A DNA stretch of 64,000 nt from Gelatoporia subvermispora B (taxonomy: Eukaryota; Basidiomycota; Agaricomycetes; Polyporales; Gelatoporiaceae). Where the stretch lies: positions 575,157 through 639,156 of the forward strand of contig KB445800.1 of assembly GCA_000320605.2 (NCBI GenBank). The letters are read 5' to 3'. A program made the position numbers and the translations under genes. The notes under the pieces are model-generated. The model was given only the letters and a program-made list of their open reading frames with translations. It ran no database searches and was not told the origin of the DNA. This document shows positions 11,441 through 25,204 of this stretch, in pieces (the stretch's first letter is position 1; every line of letters begins with the position of its first letter).

Positions 11441-13364
11441 TTAATCTGATTTCTGCTTGGCAGCTTTGTTTTTGGCCTCTTGCGTTGCGGCTCGACGGGC
11501 TCGTCTCCAAGCCATAAGCTCCCTGAGGATCGAAGCAAGTAATGGCGCTGCGACGGAACCGAAGAGTGGGGTGTACACGGCGTACTTGTGCTCTGCTGGG
11601 AAGTAGAGTAGCGCCAGCATTCCAGGGTTGAAGAATGCACGAGAGGCCAAAGTGATCGCCCGTTTGGAATGCTCGATGGAGCCAAGCGGAGACGCAGTTG
11701 CCGACGAATAAGTCTGAGTCCTACATTTAAGATAGTAATCAATAGCACGACGAGAATGAAACTTACTGCCTCCAGCGCGTTCAGCGCACCCTGGACATCG
11801 TCCCTGACATCCTGTCCGACTGGCATGTTCTCAATTTGCCGGACCAGCTGGACGATGCTCTGCAGGGTATCTTTACTTCCTTGGGCGTTCTCGATGGCAC
11901 GGCGACGCAGTAAAGCGTCGAGTTGCCAGCCAGTGAGCAGTTCGCGAGACCGAATGCTCTTCGACAGCTCGGGGACACCAAGGAGGGTCATCAACTGGTG
12001 CCGGAAAGTCGTAAATGCCTCATCCAACTCGATGGGGATTAGTGAATCCGGGGCTGGGGAAGGGGTGGAGGGATCGTGCAAATTAATACCACCCCATTGT
12101 GGAAGGATGAAGGCTTTTGATGTTGTGGGTTGCCCTGGGAAATGTTCAATAACATGGTATCTAAGACAACTCGTAACGCACCTGTGGAGTCTAATATACC
12201 CAGTGGACTGTGTCCAGAGGAGGGGATGAACAGTACAAAATGTACGACGGGATCGTTTGATACGCTGGACGCTAGAAAATAAGCGATGATTACTACAGTT
12301 AGCATGTCAATCTCAATGGACGGCTCTCACATAATGTCCACTCTGCGGAGTTGACGAACACTGTGAGATGCTCTTGGCTCAAGCCGTATGCTTCCTTTCC
12401 GTCAAGTGGTATTGCGATGGGTTCAAATGCGAGGGGTGCATGGAACTGGACTTGACTCTCCACCGTGAAGTTATGCAGTAAAGACAGCTTATCTAAAACG
12501 GGCGATATATGTCCTGCGTGTCCATCCATTTGTCACACGAAGTTGCAGTCTCTGAGAATGCGAATACTAACTCGAGAGCGCACGCTCCACGTCCCATGAT
12601 TGGACTGAGTTCTCAGACGTAGCGTCTTCGTTCAATAGACTGAATGCAAGTCGATAGCGAGGTGCATACTTCATCACGCGTTCTGTCTGATGGTTCCTAG
12701 CCCGCAAAGTGACATAGGGTGCCAGCAAAGTGAGGAGAGCATCCGTGAGTTGCATCGCGGCCGTAGACAGACCTATTTCATGTTCATCAAGGACGTTCTT
12801 GTGCGAGCCAAAACATATTGCTCACTGCTCTCGTTGAGTTCAAAGCGCAAGCGTCTCCCCTCTACGGTTGGCTGATTCATCCCTGACCCAACTTCAACCT
12901 CATAGCTCTCACTTCGCTCATAGGTCAACTTAATTCCTGCATGATATGTTCGTAGATTTTTCCATACCTGTCGCAACGAGAATCGACATAGATACGAAGC
13001 CCGCTTCGCTCCTGAACTTCACGTTCTGCTTCGAGCAGCTGTTGCACTTCACGCGCTAGTGCAGCGGCGGTGTCAACAAGATCCCTTTCTTGAGTGCTCA
13101 AACAGACATGCACGGGGAAAGTCAACTGACACAGAGCCTCGTCAAGCCTGAAAGAGTCTCGTAGTATTGGGTAAACACCTGCTTGTCTTGCTGCGCAAAT
13201 ACGCGAGCAGTTGGCAACGACAGCCGATCAATGCTCGTCGTAGTCCACCATAATGGCACGGCTAGAAGTACGACAAGCCAATATGCAGCGATGATAGTCC
13301 TCCTTGTGAACACAGATTCAGATGATAGTTTCGTCGGGTCGAGAGGAGTAGAGGGATGCGCCAT
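11441..13364 (-). CDS. GPI17: GPI transamidase component PIG-S (Gpi17)
   Basis: PIG-S is a subunit of the GPI transamidase in the endoplasmic reticulum membrane, which cleaves the C-terminal signal of precursor proteins and attaches a GPI anchor. The start is the ATG at 13362-13364 (MAHPSTPLDPTKLSSESVF). The N-terminal transmembrane helix TIIAAYWLVVLLAVPLWW followed by TTTSIDRLSLP is the hallmark of the family. The lumenal part includes VQQLLEAEREVQERSGLRIY. The C-terminal helix region reads FPAEHKYAVYTPLFGSVAAP and the protein ends in a basic tail (RRAATQEAKNKAAKQKSD) that should face the cytosol. Several introns of about 50 nt interrupt it. The length, about 530-560 residues, matches the family. 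It is divergent from the SNT1-like gene over 371 bp. Confidence 0.87.
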
Positions 13365-13735
13365 GGCCAGCAACGCGGTGGCTGCTGCGCGCCGACGATG
13401 GCCGGTGGCTTTTCGGACACGCGCGCGACGGCGGTGCGGGTTATTTCCATTCCTGGAGCTCCAGCCACAGGTTCAAGCTCCGCTTAAAGCGATGGCACCA
13501 ATTCCACACAGGGAAATGCGGAGAGGACAACCACCACTTCCCAACTGTTCTCGTTCGCTGTTCAGCTGTCGGGTCTTTCAAGCTCTCTACGATACCCTGG
13601 TCTTGTTCGAAGGGCTTAATTTTGAAGACTTCTGGTACTCTCTAGCCGAATAATTACGAAGCAGTGTTCTTCTCGTCGTCGACCTCCTCATACCTGGCTT
13701 ACTTGGATAAAAACTATCGCTCCTGAAGTTTCCAT
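13365..13735. promoter_or_regulatory. Divergent promoter between PIG-S and SNT1-like genes
   Basis: These 371 bp lie between two outward-facing ATG codons. An open frame crossing from the PIG-S first exon into this region is an antisense shadow. No strong core-promoter motif was recognised. Confidence 0.45.
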
Positions 13736-16700
13736 ATGTCCGCCAGAAATGATGGTCGAAATTTGTCGGGAAACGCTCCTTTAAGCTATGATGTTAGTCT
13801 TATATGCATTCGCTTTCGCCTTGGTTCTGCTCATATCGTCCATTCTAGCGACCCCCTCCCCCGATACCAGGTGACGGGCGAACTCCTTCTCCAGGTCCAT
13901 CTGCTGGATACGGCTACTACGACAGATATGTACCGCATCCTGGCCCAGAGCCGGTATATCGAGGTGGATATCCAAACGGCTACGAGGCTGACTCATGGCG
14001 CCCCGAAGACACTTGGTACAATCGTAGTCCGAGCCCGGACAGGTATCATCCTGCGAGACATTACCCCCCACCTGATAGCTGGGAGCCACATCCTTGGCCG
14101 TCTCCGGAACACAACGGATGGCCGGATAGGCGGCCGCCGCATGATCCAGTATATGACAATTCTTGGTCGAGGGGTCCTGACACGATGGCAGAACGAATGT
14201 TCGAACCGTCGGATTCTTGGAAGCAAACTCACAGCGAGGACTCTTATTCGGATCGGTTCGTACCTGACAAAATTTTGTGTGTTCAGTTTGATACTCAAGA
14301 CTGGAGATTGCGTAGAGAACGCTCGTATGATCATCCCCAAGGGTCCCCTGTACGTCCTATAAGGCCACGTACCCCTCCATATCGACCTCTCTCTGGAGAT
14401 CACTATTCACCTCCGCAGTTCAATGGAGATCGATATAGACCACCGCCACCAAGTCCTCCGCCTAGGGTCCAATATCCGTACATGAATCCAGGGTCGGATT
14501 GCTATAGACCCCAGTATCATGATGACAATTGGAGGAGCCCTCCGCCAGAGCCTGAGTATCAGGGCTATAATGTTCCGCCTCCTGAACCGAGTTTTCCTCG
14601 TATTGGCCGCATGACAGATGTCCAACACAACAACTTCCACCATCGTCAGAGATCTGCAAGCTCGATCTCATCTCGTAGCAAACCGTTCTCTGCGATGGGT
14701 CCCCCGACAAATCGTTCCAATAACCGGGGCCCCGGCGTCAATATCCGTAATGGTAAAAACCAGCTCCCCCCTGCTCCAGAAGCTGGGCAAATTCTCCCTG
14801 AAGGAGGTGCGGAACTACTGCCGCATCTGGATCTTGATCTCGACGACAAAAAGAAAGGGAGACGAAAGACTAGGAGGTCTCAGACCAGAAAGGCTCGTGG
14901 TCAAAAGAGCTCCCCAGGTCTGTCGCAGCCACATTCCCGGGAGCATTCGACCGCAGGCTCTGTTGCGCCTAGTCATGTCGGTAGCGTTGTCTCGTCCCCT
15001 CCGCCGAGCATCGACAAGCCCCAGCCTTCACCCATTGTTGCGAAACAAGAAGAGCAGCCGGATACTTGGACAAGCTGGTCTCCTGAGCTCGACACGCAGC
15101 CAGATGCAGGTACGAAAGACTCTGACAAGGTGGTATTGGTGAAGCAAGGTATGATAATCGAAATTCTCCAGCAATTTTTCTTACTTACTTTGTCTCAAGC
15201 TGACTCGCCGCAGTTGTCCCACGAGCGATCGACGTCTGAGCTTAGACACATGGAAGAGCGCTCTGAGATAGCTGAGCCACAGCCTGAACCACAGCCACCG
15301 GTCAATCGTGACGAAGTCAGAGCAGCTGAGCTAGAGGTCGAACCAGACCGTTGGGCTGATAGGATGGATGCCTCGTATCAAGCCCGGCTACATCGACTTC
15401 CCCCACCACGATTTGTGCCTGCATCCTCTACTCAGCAACAGCGCCCACGCCTTGCATCTCCACCGCGGTTTGTCCGCGCTTCGACGTCGCAGTCGCAGGT
15501 ATCTATTAGCGTCGACTTGAAGCAGGAAGAGGTAGCCATCCCTGTGCCTGACGCTTCTCCCGCGAAGTCGAAGTCGCCAGTAGCGCCAGACGCGTTTGAC
15601 GTAGAAGCTACACCACAGCTTGACGTCCCTGCCGCACATCCCGCAGAGACTATCGGCGCACCTGCCGCACAGCCTATCATAGCTGATAAATCCTCATCAC
15701 CCTCCTCCGAGCAGTCCATCAAAGCGCCGGAGGAGGAGGAAGATAACTCTTCCGACGTTGATTCTCTGTATGCTGGTGAGCGGAAAGGCCCTCGTGCTGC
15801 CTCCTCTACGGCACCACGAGAGGATGCTCCGTGTGATTCCGATATGGAAATGTCGCTACCCCCGACACCACGCAGCCCCTCCGTCCCAGCTGACCTTCCG
15901 GACACACCACATACTAGCCTCAGCGAGGGTGCACCTCTCTCGCCTGCTTTGTACGGAGATCAAGTAACCGTCAAGACAGAGCGACCGCCTACACCTAAGG
16001 CGCTTATATCCCCGAGTCGGAAACTCCCTGCTGATGACTCTACCCAGGATACTGCTGAGCCTCCGGGGCTATCTGTAGAGCCCGAGGTCGAGGAATCTGA
16101 CATGGATATGTCTCCGCCTGGCTCGCCTGTCTTGCGCTCTCCAAGCGCAGAGAGCGCGACTGCGGTTGCGTCAGAATTACTGGCTGTTCCAGAGGAGCCG
16201 AGCCCTGAGGTCACTGCATCCCCTGAACTCGAAGATCAGCCACCGACTGTGTATGACGCCGCATCGACCGAGGAGAAGCGCGCATCATTCTTGCCTTTCT
16301 CGCCGTCTCTGCCTTCTGTCGATCAGGATATTCTTGATGTCCTACCTGGGATCACCGATTCTGTCGACTTGTGGTCGCTCTCGCCGCCCGCCACTCTTCC
16401 GGCCGACATGTCCTCTAGCATCCAAGAAGACATTGTGCAGGTTCCTGACGTCTCTCCTGACGAAATCGCTAGAGCATCTGTCGCCTTCGAGTCTCGGGCG
16501 AGTCGTCCTTCAGGACATCGGAAGCCTGCTCCTGATCAAACCGTACCCGTGGACACCTTGCTCGACTCTCGCACCTCGGTACCTCATCCGGCTGTCCTAG
16601 AGGCACCTCCGGCATCAAAACAATACCTCTCTTCGTCCTCTGCTAGTATTACTCATGCTGCTGTGCCTCTCGCTGTCCAGGCGATGGCCTCAGGTGAACA

Positions 16701-19318
16701 TGTTGCCACGGAAATCATGCCTTCTCCTAGTGCGGACGAGTCAATGTTTGCCGACCCTATCAACGAGGCAGACGACGAATCTATCGCCGACGTTGAGCGA
16801 GTCCTCCGTCCCTTAGCCGATCTTTCCTTCGACACTACGCACGTCCATAGTCCTCTGGATGGATCGAAGGAGATATCTGAGCTTGACGATGGGGAGGCTG
16901 TGGGGCATCCTCAGTTGGAGACGCGGACGGATCATACTGACTTTGGCATCCAGGATTCACCTCTTCGTGAAGGTTTGCGGCTAGTCGTCAAGACAAGACT
17001 CCGCTATGACTATCAAACACGTGAGGAACGCGTCGAACCTGTGCTCTCGTCTAATCGGGCGATTGCAGATGCCCCTCGTTCTGGCGCTGGCTCTGCGCAC
17101 TCCCTCGTGCAGGAAATTGTCCATCAACGACTCGCTCAAGAGCACTCTGCGTCAATCACTAAGCAGTCACTCCAGGCTCGCTTCGCGCAACGTCGGGCTG
17201 CGCTAACAGAGAAGGTCCATCGCCTGCGGGACGAGTACATGACTTTACACAAACGCTGGCGCGAGCACTGTGCGAAGCTTGACGAAGTTGCCAAAGCGAG
17301 CGCTCTAGAAGAAGCCGCGGCAACTGCCGGACGAACAACGAGGAGGTCGACCGCCCTTGGCGATGCTGTCCGCTCCGACCTTGAGATGGAACAGATCATC
17401 GCCAGCCTGGGCAATGAGGAGCTTACAGACGCCAATCATCTCTCTGCTCGGAATGCTGCCACGATTCCAGATATGATTTCCGTCACTAACGGCTCGGTCG
17501 ATTATTTATACGACGATACGAACAACATCGTCGACGACCCGATCAACTTCTATGCGCCTAATACTGGTCTCGACGATTGGACAGAGGAAGAGAGGCAGAT
17601 TTTCCTTGAGCAATTTGTGATTCATCCTAAGCAGTTCGGCATCATCGCGGATTATCTTCCTCACAAGACCCCAGCGCAATGCGTGACTTATTATTATTTA
17701 CACAAGAAGACTCTCATCGACTTCCGCAAGGTCCTTTCGAGACATATGGCAGGCAAGCGCAGAAGAGGCGGCCGGAGGGCAGGAAAGCAGAAGGGCAACG
17801 CTCTGCTCACCGATATTCGACAGCACGATGACGAGATTTCGAGAGACTCTACGCCGGACGGCCGTTCTAGTCGTCGTCGTCGAGCCGCTGCCACGCAGAA
17901 TGCTGAGCCTAGGCGGACTGGAACTCGGAGAACTGCTTCTCAGAGGGATACCTCGCCGACTCCGTTGTCGACTCCTGACCCCGAGCCGGAGGCAAAACGG
18001 AGGCGGCGCAAAGTCAATCTCACAACGCGTGTGGCTACTTCCGTGGAACAGGATGTTGCTTTCGAACATGAAGGGGAAGAGGACGCTCAGGTACGTCTCG
18101 AGTGACTTACTCTACTATCAGAGCAACTTCCTTATGTCGCGTGGTAGGATGCTAGTAAGCCTGTTAAAAGGGGGCGCAGGGGAAGAAAGCCGAAGTCCGC
18201 CATCATCGCAGAGCATACTCCTGTTGTCGAAGATGATGTACCAATGATCTCCAACGAGACCAAGTTCATCGACCAGACCGACATGACTGCTCGCAAGAAG
18301 CCGCCTCTCGGCAATGCCAATTGGTCTGACGAGGACAAATGTAAGTTTCTCGAGCTTGCGGGTGTTGGTCCGCCTTAACAATTGCGGACTCTTTTGGATG
18401 CTGATTAAGATTATAGCCCTCTTCCTCAATCTCCTGACTCGGCACGGTGATGACTTCAAGCGTATTGCCGCCTCCATGCCGAACAAGGTACGCCCCATAG
18501 TGTCATTCGCCAGACTCGCTGATACCGAGGCGCAACGATCGTAGACTACTATCCAAGTCAGCCTATACTACAAAGCTAATCTCGCTGAGCTACGGTTAGA
18601 CAAAGTAGCCGCGCACGCCCCAAAGCGATCACCTACCCCGGACATGACCCTACCAGACATTTGGCAAGAGGCCAGCTTCCCGCCTTCCGGTGTTGCCACC
18701 CCGAGCGCAACCTCAACGACATCCGGTGATGGTCTAGGCATCGATCCTATGCTCCTCAACCCGCCTCGCAGGATCCAGATCAAGGAAGTGAAGACGAGTG
18801 CAGACCGAGATATTTTGCTACGGAGGCACGCGCGACGGCCCACACCCCCAATTCCGGGCGAATATCACTTCCACGCTTCAACGGTCGAGACTATGCGGGC
18901 GCACTACAACGGCCGCTCGGATGGACCGTCGCCGGTCTTCGACCAGATACACTCGCGACCTTCCCATCCGAACGGCGCGTCGCATCACCCTGCGGAGAAC
19001 GGCCTTCGGTTTCAAGGCTCGGCACCCTCGACGCTGACGATGACCTTCCCGTCCAAGTTCGCTTATACCAATCTGTCGCCGTCGCATTTCACTGGCGAGA
19101 GGCTCCCGCCCCAGAGAAACGGGGCGGCACGAGGTGTGACTCCTCCTGGTGTGCCATCGAGCTCTACGATGACCTTCGATTCGTCGATGCAGACGCCATG
19201 GCCGGCGCCACCGATGCCCGTCACGCTGCAGACCACTGAAGACCTCGCAGTGTACCTGGAGCATCGGACACGGCTGGCGGGGCAAAACAGGGAGTACACT
19301 GATTTCGAGCTTATGTAG
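13736..19318 (+). CDS. Large double-SANT protein, SNT1/NCOR-like corepressor
   Basis: This is a nuclear scaffold resembling yeast Snt1 and animal NCoR/SMRT, which bring histone deacetylases (Set3 complex) to chromatin. Exons are 13736-13792, 13849-15148, 15200-18090, 18148-18340, 18417-18487 and 18545-19318 (1,761 residues), all in phase. The N-terminal 120 residues are rich in Pro, Tyr, Arg and Trp. A long low-complexity acidic Ser/Pro region follows. The first SANT domain is at about residues 1243-1290 (DDWTEEERQIFLEQFVIHPK, then DYLPHKTPAQCVTYYYLHK). Basic segments come next, including an AT-hook-like RGRRGRKP at about 1422. The second SANT domain is at about 1473-1525 (NWSDEDKSLFLNLLTRHGDD, then QVSLYYKANLAEL). 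The 51-nt intron 15149-15199 is a multiple of three without a stop, so retention would be tolerated. Confidence 0.85.
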
Positions 19319-19518
19319 TTTTACGTTACTTACGGCTTTTATTTTTGCATTCGTACTTGATTCCCGATAGTGTTGTCCTAGTCACGCGTAGCCTGAAGAT
19401 CTCGCTCTTATTATGTTATCTTACACACTCGAATCCTATCGCATAGTTTTGCATAACCGTATACCGAAACTATGTGAGATATTGATCGGAGCAAAAGGTT
19501 GCTGCGCAGGAGATGTAG

Positions 19519-20165
19519 TCATCGTCGACCTTCGACCATGATAATATGGTATCCGAAGTTCGTCTTTACGAGAGGGGACAATACCGGTTTGTCGACAGTG
19601 GAAGGTTGGAGTGCGAATGCAGCCTCCTGGAATGGGCCCTGCACAACGCCGGCGAATGTATTGATGAATCGAAAGTCAAGTGCAACGCAATTCAAAGCAG
19701 AAAGTACATACCACCATTGACCCTCGCACCATCCAACCAAGACTCCCGCCAGCTGCATCTAATTGAGACTCAAAAAAGTAGAGGCGCGATGCATGTTACA
19801 GACCTTTCGCTTTGTCCTCAGAGTACTCCTGGGCGACCTTGTCGAACCGTTGACCCTCCTGCACGTCGATCGCATCGAGTGTGCCTGGAACCGCATTCAC
19901 CTCACGCATAAGCTTACCTGTATCTTCTGCAATGCCTCCGTAGCCTTGGAGTGTTTTTCACACAGGATATGACGGACGTTGATCGCAGTAGCAGGCTTCA
20001 GACCACCCTTGCCCTAGATCGAACATTCGTCTGCAGCCCAAAGGGACATGATGATACACCAGGCTGAAAGGGTGCAGTCACCTTTGTCTCCCCCGAATCA
20101 TCACCTTTGACCGCTCCTTTCCCTCCCTTCTTGTCCCCGGAGCCGGATCCCTTCTTCGGGGCCAT
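19519..20165 (-). CDS. PIN4: Parvulin-type peptidyl-prolyl isomerase PIN4/Par14
   Basis: This is a small parvulin that catalyses cis-trans isomerisation of peptidyl-prolyl bonds. PIN4/Par14 proteins act in the nucleus and in pre-ribosome maturation. The start ATG is at 20163-20165. Residues 1-28 form a Gly/Lys-rich basic tail ([20 protein letters not shown]) typical of Par14. The rotamase domain follows over four more exons: [20 protein letters not shown], then [18 protein letters not shown], then [15 protein letters not shown], then [19 protein letters not shown] and [16 protein letters not shown] with a stop at 19519-19521. The NVRHIL, GGSLGW and FGYHIIMV motifs and the total of about 133 residues all match the family. 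It converges with the SNT1-like gene (200 bp) and is divergent from ABCE1. Confidence 0.9.
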
Positions 20166-20473
20166 TGAGGATGATAGACGATGAGCAGAGGATCAACAGT
20201 GGTCTTTACACGAGCAACTCAGGCGCAAGAGACAACGATGAGCCAAATCTCGGGTGTATCTTGGGATTTGCGGAGGAAACCACGCGAGTTTACAAGGGAG
20301 GGCCGTCGAGAAATGCGCTCGACTTGACTGGACGATGGCATAAAGCTGCTTACATAATCCATGATTTAGTTTTCGGTGCCGTCCAGCGCGCTCGAATACG
20401 TACAAACCCACCACCTCCCTCACCTTTCTCCACCCGCCGAAAGGCTTGCTGCAAGCCGTAGAAATTTGCAGCC
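20166..20473. promoter_or_regulatory. Divergent promoter between PIN4 and ABCE1/RLI1
   Basis: These 308 bp separate the PIN4 start codon from that of ABCE1. Both genes serve ribosome biogenesis or recycling, so shared control is plausible, but this is inference only. Pyrimidine-rich stretches (for example CCACCACCTCCCTCACC near 20408) precede the ABCE1 ATG. Confidence 0.45.
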
Positions 20474-22817
20474 ATGTCGCAGGACAAGATTACCCGCATC
20501 GCCATCGTTGACTCTAACCGCTGCAAGCCAAAGCGATGCGCACAGGAGTGCAAGAAGGTTCGTACGATTACGCCATGTTCCGTAGATGCTTGCATGTTCA
20601 TCGCTTGTTATGTCTCCAGTCATGTCCTGTAGTCAAAATGGGTACGATGTGATTGATATGGTACGAAATGGGAGCTAACGAGAGCTCCAGGCAAGCTCTG
20701 TATCGAGGTGAAGCCCACAGACAAGATCGCATTCATATCGGAGTTCCTGTGTATTGGTTGTGGTATCTGTGTGAAGAAGTGAGTACTGCAGATCCGCCTA
20801 TTTTATTTATGTGACTTCATGAACATCCCAGATGCCCATTTGAAGCCATTGCCATCATTAACCTCCCCACCAACCTCGACTCTCAAGTCACGCATCGATA
20901 CACCGCTAATGCCTTCAAGCTGCACCGCCTTCCTACACCAAGACCGGGCCAGGTACTCGGTCTGGTCGGCACAAATGGTATTGGCAAGAGTACCGCGCTC
21001 AAAATTCTCGCCGGCAAGCTGAAGCCTAACCTCGGCCGCTACGATGTCTGTCTTCCTTACCCCTACTTCCTCTGCTTGCCCTCACCTGCCAGCATTGTAG
21101 GACCCGCCAGATTGGCAGGAGATTCTGAAGTACTTCCGCGGGTCGGAGCTTCAGAACTACTTCACGAAGGTGCTCGAGGACAACCTGAAGGCGCTGATCA
21201 AGCCGCAATATGTGGATCATATCCCTCGTGCGATCAAAGGCAACATGACCGTGTCACAGATGCTCGACTCGAAGCTCGAGCGCGATAACAAGCAGAAGAT
21301 GTGTGACGACCTCGAGCTGAACGACGTCCTGACCCGTGAGGTCAGCCAACTGTCCGGTGGAGAACTCCAGCGGTTCGCGATCGCCATGTCGTGCATTCAA
21401 ATTGCTGATGTGTGCGTGGAATCACCTGCATAATGTGTGATCATCGGTTGACAATCTGCAGTTACATGTTTGACGAGCCCTCATCGTACTTGGATGTCAA
21501 GCAGCGGTTGAAGGCTGCAGAGGTCATCCGTGAGCTGCTGACGCCAGCCAACTACGTCGTAGCAGTCGAGCACGATTTGTCCGTGCTTGATTATCTGTCC
21601 GATTTCGTTTGCTGTTTATACGGAAAGCCATCGATGTATGGTGTTGTGACCATGCCTTACTCTGTCCGTGAAGGTGCGATCTTTTACTGCTAGTAGTAGA
21701 GCCGCTGCTCATCCATCTCTAGGTATCAACATCTTCTTGGATGGGTTCATCCCGACGGAGAACTTGCGATTCCGTGAGGAGTCGCTCTCGTTCAAGATGG
21801 TTGAGACGGCAGAAGAGGTGCTCATCGACAAGACGCGGCAGTACACATACCCGTCCATGACGAAGACGCTCGGCGGCTTCAAGCTAACCGTCGAGGCCGG
21901 CTCGTTCACGGACTCGGAAATCATCGTCATGTTAGGCGAGAACGGAACAGGCAAGACGACGTTCGTGCGCCTGCTCGCGGGCGACACGCCCGACGTGGAG
22001 ACTGACAAGCAGGCACTCTCGGTGTCGCTCAAGCCCCAGACGATCTCGCCGAAGTTCCCCGGGACTGTCCGCATGCTCTTGCTCAAGCAGATCAAGGCGG
22101 CGTTCATGCACCCGCAGTTCAACACGGACGTCATCAAGCCGATGAACCTGGAAAACATCATAGACCAGGAGGTCAAGACCTTATCCGGAGGAGAGTTGCA
22201 GCGTGTTGCTATCGTCCTTGCGCTTGGAAAGCCGAACGTCGCCGTATACCTTATTGATGAGCCTAGCTCGTAGGTGCTTTAGGTGACCTAGTCGCGTGCT
22301 GTCTGACGGGTGATCCCGCAGATTCTTGGACTCCGAGCAGCGTATTATTGCCAGCAAGGTTATCAAGCGGTAAGTCTAGACTCTCGTCCTCGACTTCCTT
22401 AGAGATTCTCACTCGGTGGCTTTTCAGATTCATCCTCCACGCAAAGAAGACGGCTTTCATCATCGAGCACGATTTTATCATGGCGACGTACCTGGCGGAC
22501 CGTGTTATCGTGTTCGAGGGCAAGCCGGCTATCGCCGCGACCGCCACGCCGTAAGTTCACCGCAAACACCCGTGTCGTACTGGGCTGATCTTCAATCGTG
22601 CTCAGACCGCAATCGCTGCTCACTGGCATGAACAAGTTCCTTGCCTCGCTCGAGATTACGTTCCGCCGCGACCCGACCAACTACCGGCCACGTGTAAACA
22701 AGCTGCACAGTATCAAGGATCGCGAGCAGAAGGGTGCGTGGCTTTATCGGGCCATCTTGTGAATTTGCTGACTGGTGTATCACAGCATCCGGCAACTACT
22801 TCTTCCTGGAGGAATAA
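20474..22817 (+). CDS. RLI1: ABCE1/RLI1 ribosome-recycling ATPase
   Basis: This is an essential soluble ABC protein with two iron-sulfur clusters that splits ribosomes after termination and acts in initiation and 60S export. The start is [20 protein letters not shown]. Cysteines for two 4Fe-4S clusters are in [27 protein letters not shown] and [16 protein letters not shown]. Domain 1 has the P-loop GTNGIGKST, signature [12 protein letters not shown] and Walker [12 protein letters not shown]. Domain 2 has [25 protein letters not shown] and [15 protein letters not shown]. In many homologs the last motif reads PSAYLDSEQR, so the S-F pair here is a mild substitution created across an intron. The protein ends [10 protein letters not shown], stop 22815-22817, about 600 residues. 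At least eight short introns are present and all phases fit. Confidence 0.93.
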
Positions 22818-23539
22818 GTGGTCCACGGTGTGCGCGGAGAGGAAAAGCCAGCGTGGCTCGATCTGGCCGCCGCGTTGTAGAACAGCTGCTGTAGCTTAGC
22901 GGCGTGCAGGTCTGTGTGTATCTGTAGATGGCGAGTGACGTATACCGGAGGCTTTCCTGGTGCGGTAGAAGCATCTTTGGGAAGCGGTAGCGATTCCGTG
23001 GCCGTGACGAGTTCGTTGCTCGCGTTTGAGACGATTATAATATTTGAGCACGCGTGCAGTGTAGCAACCGTATCTATTGCACGAATTAATAGCGTTGCGA
23101 GAGGAGTGCCGAAAGGAGGCCGAGATGCTGCCGTTCGGAATAAACTGGAATATTCGTGGAGGCGGAGAGTTCCCAAAAGAGGTATGTTTCCGGGGCTGGC
23201 CGTGTCTGGGCGCGCAGAGGCTGTTCGTAAGCGGGCCAAACACAGTGACAAAGCCAAACAGCCTCAACCCGGTCGCTCCTGCTCATCTTGCCTCTGTCCA
23301 CCATCTCCTCCATCCTCTCTTCGTCACTTTGTAAGTCGTGCCATTAGTCGTATTCTCGACATGAACTGATTATTACCTGCTTTCTGGATCCCGCTGTTGC
23401 TCGCGATTGCATCGTTCGTTGCTGCGTTGCGCTCGCATTGCCCATCGCATCCGATCTATGCGATCTTCACTGATACTCGTCTTGCCACCGCGCACACGGC
23501 AGTTACGACCTCAGCTCTCTTTCCTAGAATCCTCTCATA
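22818..23539. other. Intergenic: ABCE1 3' region and UBC4 promoter
   Basis: No gene is supported. The open frames on both strands overlap each other and begin at different places without recognisable content. CT-rich sequence near 23280-23330 precedes the UBC4 start and could be part of its promoter. Confidence 0.5.
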
Positions 23540-24343
<804 letters not shown>

Positions 24344-25204
24344 TACGTCGTTACAGAACGGTGGCATGGTGACGAGCGGTGTACGGTGTACGATGTCGGT
24401 CTCTGTTATAAGCTCTCTTCATCGCATGTGTGTAATCATCCCACTCTTGAGTCAAGCATGAACAATGGTTTTGAAGAGATAGGAATGCTTTGGTGTGCTG
24501 AGCGCTATGAAGGTCGCGTGGCGGCCTGTATGAGGGTATGTGCCTCGTGGCTCCTGATGTGCTGCGCACTGCAAGACGGAAGGCAGCGATAGGAGATATG
24601 CCGCTAGATATGGCGATCGTGTGGTCTGCGCTGAGCTTGCCGCAGCCTCGAGTCTCAGGCAGAAACGGAGAATGCGAAGTCTCCGCTAAGGGGGTGCGCG
24701 AGTTCCTAAGTGGATTCTCTGTCATGCGTGCTCGGGCCAATTTGCTATACATCATGTCTTTCTTGGTACTTTGCAGCACCGTCTGTTCCTAGAATGTGCA
24801 AACTTGAACGACTTAGTTTGGATAGTTTTCTATAAACGAGCGCTTATGATATGGACGTGGGAATTCCTCGTACATTCCCAGCTCGGTGTGCTCACTGTCA
24901 AGTGAGACAGTATTCGTTCCTTGTGTTGCTTTCATGACGTTGATTGAAAGTGCAATACCTTATGTTCTACCGCGAGAATAGACGACTCCCCTACTCCTGA
25001 GCTTTTCGACACGATCTTGAGCTGGGGCGACGTGACTGCTCATAAATGAGATGACTTCATACGCAACGTCATGGAGCGCACTGTACCCACCGCTGCAACT
25101 TTGCATACGCGGTGGTGGCGCTGCGCGATCCATATAATTGACCTCCGGATCGATATAGCTCCTATATTTCCTTAACGTCCAATACTTCTGCGATACCTGC
25201 AATC
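24344..25204. other. Intergenic stretch without recognised features
   Basis: This holds the UBC4 3' region and the promoter of the small single-TM gene. A 142-codon frame on the minus strand starts at GTG and shows no family motif, so it is not called. No repeats were noticed. Confidence 0.5.

Noticed and set aside
13183..13653. 156-codon plus-strand frame over the PIG-S start
   Set aside because: It is antisense to the PIG-S first exon and promoter. No protein features are seen.
24351..24779. 142-codon minus-strand frame downstream of UBC4
   Set aside because: Starts at GTG and lacks motifs. Treated as chance within the UBC4 3' region.
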